From positions 124,001-188,000 of the forward strand of contig JADLFI010000042.1 in NCBI GenBank assembly GCA_020845635.1: 64,000 nt of DNA, written 5' to 3'. Below, in pieces: positions 27,739 to 36,200 of this stretch. How positions within the stretch are numbered: the stretch's first letter is position 1; every line of letters starts with the position of its first letter. The stretch comes from Bacteroidia bacterium (GTDB lineage: Bacteria; Bacteroidota; Bacteroidia; UBA4408). The notes under the pieces are model-generated. The model saw nothing but the letters and a program-made list of their open reading frames with translations, was not told where the DNA came from and did no database searches. Position numbers and translations under genes: made by a program.

Positions 27739-28533
27739 TTAGTGATTAAAATTCTTTTTAGCCTCTTCCCAATATACATCCATTTCAGCTAAAGTCATAT
27801 TATCAAGCCTTTTTCCCTCCTGACCCGATTTTTGTTCCATATATTGAAATCTTTGAATAAACTTTCGATTAGTTTTTTCCAAGGCATCTTCAGGATTAAT
27901 ACCTACGAAACGAGCGTAATTAATAAGACTAAATAAAATATCACCAAACTCATTTTCTTTTTTATCCAAATCGGCATTGCTCACAACTTCGGTATGAAAC
28001 TCTTGAAGTTCTTCATTGACTTTATTCCATACTTGCGAGGAGTTTTCCCAATCAAATCCAATGGCTTTAACCTTTTCCTGAATACGCTGCGCTTTTATCA
28101 TGGCAGGTAGCGATACGGGTACACCTCCCAATACAGATTTATTCCCTTCTTTCATCTTTAACTTTTCCCAGTTCTCTTTAACTTGTTGTTCATTTTCAAC
28201 CTGTACCAATTCTTCACTATCAGGACTTTTGTATATATGTGGGTGTCTGAAAATAAGTTTTTCGCACAAACTGTTAATCACTGAGGTAATATCAAAGTTA
28301 TTGGTTTCTGATCCCATTTTTGCATAAAAAACTATATGTAACAAAACATCGCCAACTTCTTTTTTTATTTCGTTCATGTCTTTTTTTACAATAGCATCAC
28401 TAAGTTCATATACCTCTTCAATAGTTAAATGTCGTAGAGTATCAAAGGTTTGTTTTTTATCCCAAGGACACTTCTCGCGTAAATCGTTCATAATGTTTAA
28501 CAAACGTTCAAAAGCTTGTAGTTCGGGTTTCAT
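27739..28533 (-). CDS. mazG: Nucleoside triphosphate pyrophosphohydrolase MazG
   Basis: MazG hydrolyses NTPs and dNTPs to monophosphates and PPi, which cleans the nucleotide pool. From the ATG at 28533 the protein has 264 residues, almost the length of E. coli MazG. CPWDKKQTFDTLRHLTIEEVYELSDAI and the acidic EVGDVLLHIVFYAKM give the EExxE..ExxD metal site of the first domain; a second MazG domain follows (EFGDILFSLINYARF). A frame extending to a GTG at 28563 overlaps a promoter box, so the shorter start is preferred. Confidence 0.93.
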   Translation of the reverse strand: MKPELQAFERLLNIMNDLREKCPWDKKQTFDTLRHLTIEEVYELSDAIVKKDMNEIKKEVGDVLLHIVFYAKMGSETNNFDITSVINSLCEKLIFRHPHIYKSPDSEELVQVENEQQVKENWEKLKMKEGNKSVLGGVPVSLPAMIKAQRIQEKVKAIGFDWENSSQVWNKVNEELQEFHTEVVSNADLDKKENEFGDILFSLINYARFVGINPEDALEKTNRKFIQRFQYMEQKSGQEGKRLDNMTLAEMDVYWEEAKKNFNH

Positions 28534-28562
28534 TAAAATATAGTCTATTAAGTTTAATGACA

Positions 28563-28570
28563 CAAACTTA
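28563..28570 (-). promoter_or_regulatory. Putative mazG -7 box (TAAGTTTG)
   Basis: TAAGTTTG on the minus strand matches TAnnTTTG, with only a weak TTTT at the -33 position. The predicted leader is about 24 nt to the ATG at 28533. Confidence 0.4.
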
Positions 28571-28943
28571 ATTAAAATATAGCTAAATAAAACTGATTAT
28601 TTATTACAAATTATACCCACCATTTTTATACCGGATTTTTGTTGAACAAAAAAAAATATCTTCTGAATATTTATAGTTGCAAGTTCCATTATTTTTGCTT
28701 AGATAATTCAATAAATATTAACTCAGACTAGCTTATCTGTAAACATAAGTTATGAATTTGATTATATTCATATTAGTCATTTTTTATATCATGAAATATG
28801 AGATTATTAACAGGAACATAGAAGGGCGCACACTTGCAAATTAAATTAATTGTAAGAAAAAATAAAATGAGATTGTTTTTTTTACTATCTTTGCGATAGT
28901 TTAAGATTATATTAATTAATTAATTTACCAAAATTAAAAAGAG
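28571..28943. other. Intergenic region between mazG and the PA-domain gene
   Basis: This is AT-rich divergent spacer. No ORF of interest, repeat or RNA gene was found beyond the promoter box of the downstream gene. Confidence 0.5.
28886..28893 (+). promoter_or_regulatory. Putative -7 box of the PA-domain gene (TATCTTTG)
   Basis: TATCTTTG is a full match to TAnnTTTG. No TTTG lies at the expected -33 spacing. The predicted leader is about 45 nt. Confidence 0.4.
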
Positions 28944-30653
28944 ATGAAAAAAATTTTACTTACTATTTTAATGAGCGCGGCTTTTTATATAGCACAAGCG
29001 CAAATTATTGTCAAAGTTTTAGAACCCGCTAATTTGGTGGGAACTTACGCCTTTACCTATGGCGACATTCCTGGTGGATGGGGCAGTCCGGACCTAAACA
29101 TACCGGCCAATGCAGTTCAAGATACACTTGCTTTTGTGAATGATGGATCTGTAGGTGATTCTTTGGGCTGTAATCCGCTTGTAAACGATAGTTTAATAAG
29201 CGGCAAAATTGCTGTAGTTTATCGTGGCAGTTGCGAGTTTGGCGAGAAAGCTTTTAGGGCAATGAATGCAGGTGCTGTTGCGGTAATTATAATTAATAAT
29301 ATAGGGGGCGCTCCGGTAGGCATGGCTCCAGGGACTTACGGTGCTCAGGTAACTATTCCGGTTGTAATGATTTCACAATCAGACGGTGCAGTATTGAGAA
29401 GTGAGATAGAAGCCGGCAACGTGGTAGCCTTTATTGGTAGCAAGGCAGGTGTTTTTGCTGACGACCTTGGTTTCTTAAAAGGCGATGTGCAAAGAGCAAG
29501 AAGATTCTCAAACATTAGTATGCTTTCGCAAAACGCTTCTGAATTCAACTCTAGAATGGGTTCATGGGTTCGTAACTATGGAAATCAAAATCAAACCGAT
29601 GCACTTTTAAATGCAACTGTGGTTTTTGGCAGCGATACTATTTATAACCAAACTTCGCTTCCTTTCAGTGTAAATTCAGGTGACTCTGCTTATGTATCCT
29701 TACCTACTTTCTCTCAAGCTTCTTATCCTGTTGGGTATTATTCTGTAAAATATACTGTTACTACCTTAAATCCGGATGGTGATAATAGCGATAACTCAGT
29801 TAACTCTGATTTTGCAATTAGCGAAAGTGAATACTCTTATGCGGCTACAAACCCCGTTACAGGAAAAGTAATACGCTCTGCGCATTATCGTCCAAGCGAT
29901 GTAACCGGTGAGTTTCAAAACTGTGTTGCTTTTCAAGATGCTAATGCAGGCAGGTTAAAAACAACAGGTATGAGTTTTGCTGTTACATCAAGCAACGATA
30001 CAGTACTTAATGATGAGTATATTCAGTTAAGAGCTTATAAGTGGGAAGATGTGTTTACAGACATTAATGATGTTACTTATGATAATTTAGTTTCAGTAGG
30101 TGAGATAGACTATAATTTCCCTGGTGATTTCCAAGACTCACTTATTTACTTATCTTTCCCTACTCCTATTCTTTTGGAGAATGATGCAAGATATTTGTTC
30201 TGCTTCTCTACCCCAAGTACTATCATGTATCTGGGTTCAAACCAAAGTATTGATTACAACACTGCCCAAGATACTATAGCGCAACCGTCATTTCCACTTT
30301 TTGTAGATAACTCTGCCTACCTTAATGGTTTTGGAACAGATATTGTACCTGCTTTATCAGTAAGAATGGAGTCAGCAACCGGAATTAATGAACAAAGCGC
30401 TGCCTCAAGAATAGTTCCTTTCCCTAATCCTGCTAATGATATCATTAATATTTCAGTAGGAAATTATACAGGTACTGCACAGTTAGAAGTGTTTGATATT
30501 ACCGGTAAAATGGTAAAATCAGAAAATGTAACTATTGGCAAAACATCTGTTTTACAATTAAATATTTCTGACATAAACAATGGGGTTTATGTATTTAAAC
30601 TTACTGCCAATGGTGAAACACCTAAATCGTTTAATGTGGTGATAAGTAAATAA
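28944..30653 (+). CDS. T9SS-sorted protein with PA domain
   Basis: A 569-residue secreted protein with a signal peptide ending IAQAQ. Residues about 60-160 form a protease-associated (PA) domain: SGKIAVVYRGSCEFGEKA, then AGAVAVIIINN and IPVVMISQSDGAVL. PA domains are lids or binding modules of surface proteases, yet no catalytic motif follows here. The middle is beta-rich. The last 80 residues or so (PFPNPANDIINISVG to PKSFNVVISK) are a type A T9SS sorting domain. It has its own promoter box and terminator. It is the first of three consecutive T9SS cargo genes. Confidence 0.85.
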   Translation: MKKILLTILMSAAFYIAQAQIIVKVLEPANLVGTYAFTYGDIPGGWGSPDLNIPANAVQDTLAFVNDGSVGDSLGCNPLVNDSLISGKIAVVYRGSCEFGEKAFRAMNAGAVAVIIINNIGGAPVGMAPGTYGAQVTIPVVMISQSDGAVLRSEIEAGNVVAFIGSKAGVFADDLGFLKGDVQRARRFSNISMLSQNASEFNSRMGSWVRNYGNQNQTDALLNATVVFGSDTIYNQTSLPFSVNSGDSAYVSLPTFSQASYPVGYYSVKYTVTTLNPDGDNSDNSVNSDFAISESEYSYAATNPVTGKVIRSAHYRPSDVTGEFQNCVAFQDANAGRLKTTGMSFAVTSSNDTVLNDEYIQLRAYKWEDVFTDINDVTYDNLVSVGEIDYNFPGDFQDSLIYLSFPTPILLENDARYLFCFSTPSTIMYLGSNQSIDYNTAQDTIAQPSFPLFVDNSAYLNGFGTDIVPALSVRMESATGINEQSAASRIVPFPNPANDIINISVGNYTGTAQLEVFDITGKMVKSENVTIGKTSVLQLNISDINNGVYVFKLTANGETPKSFNVVISK

Positions 30654-30699
30654 AAAGTTATTCTTTCAACTTTCGGTTAAACCCAAAAGTAGGACATAC

Positions 30700-30736
30700 A
30701 AAAAGGGGTGCATTTTAAAAGAATGCACCCCTTTTT
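30700..30736 (+). terminator. Rho-independent terminator after the PA-domain gene
   Basis: A perfect 15-bp stem (AAAAAGGGGTGCATT with AATGCACCCCTTTTT) encloses a 7-nt loop and ends in five Ts, 47 bp beyond the stop codon. Confidence 0.9.
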
Positions 30737-30773
30737 AGTGAGTCATAACTTGTTCTCAGTATATAACTACTTC

Positions 30774-30812
30774 ACATAAATAGTAAGCAAATCTTTTGCT
30801 TACTATTTATGT
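30774..30812. repeat. Perfect 18-bp inverted repeat
   Basis: ACATAAATAGTAAGCAAA (30774-30791) is repeated exactly as its complement at 30795-30812 with a 3-nt spacer TCT. There is no T-run after it, and a proper terminator already lies just upstream. It sits 35 bp before the -33 element of the next gene, so it may be an operator or a transcription-insulating hairpin. Confidence 0.75.
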
Positions 30813-30846
30813 ACACCGTTAAAGAAATTGCAGTTTTGATAATATT

Positions 30847-30877
30847 TTTGTTTTCAATAAATGCATTTCTAAATTTG
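30847..30877 (+). promoter_or_regulatory. Promoter (TTTG-N19-TAAATTTG) of the second T9SS cargo gene
   Basis: TTTG at 30847-30850 and TAAATTTG at 30870-30877 are spaced by 19 bp. The box overlaps an upstream in-frame GTG, so the ATG at 30922 is the start; the leader is about 38 nt. Confidence 0.75.
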
Positions 30878-30921
30878 TGTTTAATAAATCTATTAATAAT
30901 TATTATATAAATAAAACAAAG

Positions 30922-32886
30922 ATGAAGAAAAATCTACTTTTAGCTTTGGGTGTCGGGTTCTGCTTTTCTGCATTTGCACAGGCGCAATACCAACCTATAA
31001 AGCAAGATCGAATAGGTCTGAAATTTAATAAAAACGAAGGTGTTAACTTTAATGCAGTTGGTCATCCAAAATCTGTTCCTTCTATTAATAATAAAGGAAA
31101 TTCAAACAGAGCCGTTACCAAAACTGCATTTACCGGATCAAGAAATGCCTATGGTTTAATTGTTACCGAGTCAACATGTTTATCTGCTAACCAACAAACA
31201 AATACTATTTTGTTTACTCACCGCATTAGCGATTTGTTTACCTTACCGAACGACAATAGCGGTTTTATCCAAAACACTTTTTCTTCAAACTATGGTGCAA
31301 CCTGGGACTCGTTAATTCAAACCAACCACACTACACATTTGTGTCGTTACCCTAGTGGTGTTATTTTTAACCCTGCCGGAAATACTACTCCAGGCAACGC
31401 CTTTGCTACTGTTTCAGGTCCTATCACCGAAGGTTCAGGTTGGTTAGGAAATTTCTTTTCTTCGGCTAAATTAGATAGCACTAACATTTACCCATTTTAC
31501 CAAATGGATAACAATCCTGGAGTTACCAAGCAAGGTTTTGCCCGTATAGGGTACAACGCAACTGATGTAATGACTGTGGTTACCGGTGGTCTATATTTAG
31601 ACCCTAATGGTACTACTGTAGGTGCACAAGGATATAGGGGAGCTGTATTAAACTACGCCAGACCGGATAGTGCTAATCCAAATGCATTTGTTTGGACTAT
31701 TGATTCTATTAAACCTAATTTTAAAACTGATAATGCAGGTGACCGTTATGCTTGGACAATGGCTCTTACCGCTTGGAACAAGGCCGGAACCATTGGCTAT
31801 GTAATGTTTAATGCCATTGACGATTCTGCTTCAGGCCCTATGGCTTCATATACTCCGCTTGTTTACAAAACCACCGATGGTGGAACAAGTTGGAATCAAT
31901 TACCTCTATTTGATTTCTCCTCTTTGCCTGAAATAGCGCCAACTTTAATCCCCTCTACAGGTGGTGGTGCACAGAAAGCTTTCTTTGCTACCAATAAAGG
32001 AATAGATGCGGCAGTGGATGAGAATGGCCAATTACACGTTTTCTCTACTATAGTTAGTGGGTATTCTAACCATCCTGATTCATTAGATTATACTTATGCT
32101 TATAATGCAACCTCTCAGGTAAAAACATTCTATATGTTTGACACTTATACTACTGCTAATGGTTGGAATGCTACCTTGGTTGACTCTTTAAATACTGATA
32201 ATGCTGTAGATTACTCTCCTTTTATTGATGAAAATAGCGCTCCTTTTGAAATTGATGCCAGATTACAGATGAGCCGCTCAGATGATGGTTCTAAATTGTT
32301 CTTCTTTTGGTTAGACTCTGAGGCCGATATTAATGAACAAGTTGAAAATAGTAAACCAAATATTTTTGGTAAAGGATATGATGTAACTAATCAAAAATGG
32401 ACTTATACAAAGAAATTTACTGATGATGATCAAAATTATTTCATGTACGTTTCTGATATTGCCTTACAATCAGGAACAAACTATAAAATACCGGCAACAA
32501 TTTCTTTGCCTGCCCTTTGGCCAAATGATGTTAATATGATAAACCCAATGAGACATTATTTTGTAAGTGGTATTGAGTTTGATCAAGCTGATTTTGTAAA
32601 TGTTAAAAACATTGGTAAAGCTGATGCTTTTGAAGTTTCTGCCAATATTCCTAACCCTTTTAGTCAACTAACATCTTTCTATATCAATTTAACCCAATCT
32701 TCCAATGTTACTATTGATATTTATAACACCTTGGGTACAAAAGTTGTTTCTTACAATAAAGGAAACCTAACTGCCGGAAAGCATACTATAACTATTGACG
32801 GATCTGATTTAGCCTCTGGTTTGTACTTCTACACAGTTAATTCAGGAGGAAAAAGTGTAACCCGTAAAATGATCGTTAAAAAATAA
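30922..32886 (+). CDS. T9SS-sorted surface protein, unknown function
   Basis: A 654-residue protein from the ATG at 30922, which places the signal peptide (MKKNLLLALGVGFCFSAFAQA) correctly; an upstream in-frame GTG at 30877 lies in the promoter. The body contains BNR/sialidase-like stretches, such as NYGATWDSLIQT, VYKTTDGGTSWNQLPLF and LQMSRSDDGSKLFFFWLDSE, which suggest a beta-propeller. No catalytic Asp-box set is complete enough to call an enzyme. The C-terminus (NIPNPFSQLTSFYINL to VTRKMIVKK) is a type A T9SS sorting domain. Strong hairpins flank it on both sides. Confidence 0.85.
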   Translation: MKKNLLLALGVGFCFSAFAQAQYQPIKQDRIGLKFNKNEGVNFNAVGHPKSVPSINNKGNSNRAVTKTAFTGSRNAYGLIVTESTCLSANQQTNTILFTHRISDLFTLPNDNSGFIQNTFSSNYGATWDSLIQTNHTTHLCRYPSGVIFNPAGNTTPGNAFATVSGPITEGSGWLGNFFSSAKLDSTNIYPFYQMDNNPGVTKQGFARIGYNATDVMTVVTGGLYLDPNGTTVGAQGYRGAVLNYARPDSANPNAFVWTIDSIKPNFKTDNAGDRYAWTMALTAWNKAGTIGYVMFNAIDDSASGPMASYTPLVYKTTDGGTSWNQLPLFDFSSLPEIAPTLIPSTGGGAQKAFFATNKGIDAAVDENGQLHVFSTIVSGYSNHPDSLDYTYAYNATSQVKTFYMFDTYTTANGWNATLVDSLNTDNAVDYSPFIDENSAPFEIDARLQMSRSDDGSKLFFFWLDSEADINEQVENSKPNIFGKGYDVTNQKWTYTKKFTDDDQNYFMYVSDIALQSGTNYKIPATISLPALWPNDVNMINPMRHYFVSGIEFDQADFVNVKNIGKADAFEVSANIPNPFSQLTSFYINLTQSSNVTIDIYNTLGTKVVSYNKGNLTAGKHTITIDGSDLASGLYFYTVNSGGKSVTRKMIVKK

Positions 32887-33195
32887 TTATGAAATAACTA
32901 CAAAGCCTGCCTTAAGGTTTTGACGGTTTATAAAAAGCAATGCGGCAGTTCATGTTGAACAGCCGCATTGCTTTTTATATTAACCTTTCTTTAAAGTATT
33001 ATTTACCAATTTATTACTGAGAACCACTAAAGGTTTAATATCCTTTATTTTAGCTTTACATATATTTTCAAATCAACTACTGAAAAATAATTAATTGTAA
33101 GCTGATATTGTTTAGAAGAAAACAATATTTATTTCTCTCATAAACGTTAAATAATTGACTATTACAGACAAATCTTTTTTTTTATTAAATATTTA
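32887..33195. other. Intergenic region before the giant repeat-protein gene
   Basis: This spacer holds the terminator described separately and AT-rich sequence. No further gene, RNA or repeat was found. Confidence 0.5.
32932..32976 (+). terminator. Strong bipartite rho-independent terminator
   Basis: The outer stem AAAAAGCAATGCGGC/GCCGCATTGCTTTTT (15 bp) and the inner stem GTTCA/TGAAC are separated by A-A mismatches, with a TGT loop and five Ts. It lies 45 bp beyond the stop codon. Confidence 0.92.
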
Positions 33196-33226
33196 TTTGT
33201 CGCTATAATACAAATGTTTATCTTTG
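33196..33226 (+). promoter_or_regulatory. Promoter (TTTG-N19-TATCTTTG) of the giant repeat protein
   Basis: TTTG at 33196-33199 and TATCTTTG at 33219-33226 are spaced by 19 bp. The box covers the upstream in-frame ATG at 33214, so 33259 is the true start with a leader of about 26 nt. Confidence 0.75.
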
Positions 33227-33258
33227 ATATTGTAAAATTTAAAGAAAAACGCATCAAC

Positions 33259-36200
33259 ATGAAAAAAGTATTATTCTTAGCTATTTTTATAGTACTAAAA
33301 GTTAATCTTTTGGCACAGCAGATAGTAGTTACATACCCTAACGGTGGTGAAGTACTTGTTGCAAACAGCAATAATTACATTATGTGGACAGATGCCTCAT
33401 TGCCTCAGGTTAAACTTGAGTATAGCACCAATGGCGGTAGCTCATGGAATTTTATTGACTTTGCTACTTCATTTTCCGGTAATGGGTTTTATACATGGTC
33501 AGTTCCCAATATACTTTCAACTAATTGCTTGGTAAGGGTTACCAATTCTGCTAACAACTCTGATTATGATGTAAGCAACAATCCATTTGAAATAAGTGCG
33601 CCCTATATAACGCTTTATTATCCCAACACTTTTCAATACTTTGCAGTTGGGGACTCAGAGGAAATTGCATGGAGTGCCCCGGGAGTTGATTTTATTGATA
33701 TAGAATATTCTATTGACGGAGGTTCTACTTTTATTCCTATTGCTTCCAATGTTGATGCATCTTTGGGACAATACACTTGGGGGCCCATTCCGAACACTCC
33801 ATCAAGTAACTGCCGGGTAAGACTAAAGCAAAGCAGCAATGCCCTAATTAATGATATGTCAGACTATGATTTTAGTATTGAAAACCCATTTATAACTGTA
33901 GACTACCCCGATGGTGGCGAAAGTTTTATTATTAACACAGGCGAATATATAGAGTGGAGTTCTGCAGGGGTGAGTGCTGTAAACATTGAATATTCTACTG
34001 ATGGTGGAGTTAATTGGGTTTCTTTGGCAACAAATATTTCTACCGTATGGTATTGGTGGGAGCCTATCCCAAATACACCATCTTCAAATTGTAAGGTAAG
34101 AGTAACTGATGCAAACAACCCACAGCTAAGTGATGAGTCAGATGGGGAATTTAGCATTGAGGGAGGAAGTATCACATTGTACTCGCCTAGCGGTGGTTCA
34201 AGTTATGCTATTGGTACCACTTGTCAAGTATGGTGGGATTCACAGGGGATTTCAGATGTTTTGATTGAATTTTCAAGTGATTCAATGGCAACATGGAGTA
34301 CAGTTATTAGTAATTATACTACGCCAGATTATTATGATTGGATTGTTCCGAACGTTATTTCAGACAAGTGTTTTATTAAAGTAAGTAATTCAAACGATTT
34401 ATCAGTATATGGTATAAATGATCAACCATTTTCTATCTCAACCCCAACATTAACATTGCTTTCGCCTAATGGTGGAGAAACTTTACAATCTGGAAATACG
34501 TTTTATTTAACTTATGACATATTTGGGATTGATTCGGTTGAAATTGACTATAGTATTGACGGTGGAAATAGTTGGATTAGTATAGGTACTCATGTTTACA
34601 CCTATGATGGTGTCAATTATTTTTCATGGGTAGTTCCCAATACTCCTTCTAATAATTGTTTGCTGAGGGTTACAGATGAAGCCACCGGCTTAATTACCGA
34701 TGTGAGTGATTTCCCATTTGCAATTGTGTTTGGCGGATTACCCACTTGTGCAAACGGATTCTTTCCACCTGATGGTATAACATCATACAGCAGAAATCCG
34801 ATACTTACATGGTATTCACCAATAACCCCCATTCAGGTTGATGCTTATGATTTATATTTTGGGACAAACTCTACGCCTCCTTTATATCAGGATAGTATAG
34901 TAAATACATCAATTGCGATTCAGAATTTGCTACCTGCAACAACTTACTATTGGAAAGTGGTTCCTAAGAGTGTTAATGGTGACGCTACAGGTTGTGTAAT
35001 TAATAGTTTCACTACTTCTGCCGCTAACGAGTATAACATGGATAACCAAACCGAAAATACATGCAGTGGTACATTTTATGATTTCTCAGGCCCTTGGTTA
35101 GATTATAGTTCTGAGGAGGATTATACTAAAACATTTTTCCCAACAACAGCCGGACAAGTTTTGAAATTTGATTTCGATATTTTTGAAACAGAACAAAGTT
35201 ATGATAAGCTTACTATTTATGATGGGGTAGATGTTAATGCCCCCATCATTGGTACATATAGTGGTGTAAACGGACCGGGTGCCGTGGTGGCTACTAATCC
35301 TCAGGGGGCTTTAACTTTTTTATGGCATTCTGACTATACATTTAATTTACCGGGTTGGAGTGCAAGCATATCTTGTGTTTCTCCGGGTACTCAGACTATT
35401 ACATTAATGTCGCCAAACGGTGGTGAAAGTTGGATAGGCAATACTTCTAAAACTATTTCATGGATTGCACAGAATATTACAAACGTTGACTTGCAATACT
35501 CTATTGATAGTGGAAATACATGGCTAACAATTGCTACTAATTTGGTCAATACCGGAAGTTATAATTGGCAAGTGCCTTTGCCTGCTTCAACAAATTGTTT
35601 TGTTAAAGTTATTTCCTCCAATAATCCTGCTGTTTTCGATGTAAGCAATGCCCGTTTTGAAATTCAATACGTGCCTATATATATTGATTTAATAAGCCCT
35701 AATACTGCACAAACCTTCTTAATTGGAACTAACACAACTATTTATTGGCAAAGTATGTTTGTTTCAAGTGTAAATATAGAATATTCAATAGACGCAGGAA
35801 ATTCTTGGTTAAGTATCATCTCCGGTTTGGCAACCAGTGATGGAAATAATTATTACTCATGGACTATTCCCGCCACCCCAAGTAATTTATGTTTGGTAAG
35901 GGTGAGTGATGCTACTAATCCTGCTATAAATGATTTTAGCCAAAGTGCATTTTACATTGTAGAGCCTTACCTTGAAGTATTTTCGCCTAATGGGGGAGAG
36001 GTTTTAAATGGGAACACTTATACTACCATTACCTGGAAAGGTTATTTGAATACCAATGCCGTAAAAATACAATATAGCAATAACAACGGATTTTCATGGA
36101 ATACCATAGCATCAAATATTTACCACATCAATGGAAATACAAATTACTATTCTTGGTTTGTAAACAATACTAATAGCAATAATTGCAGAGTAAAAGTGAG

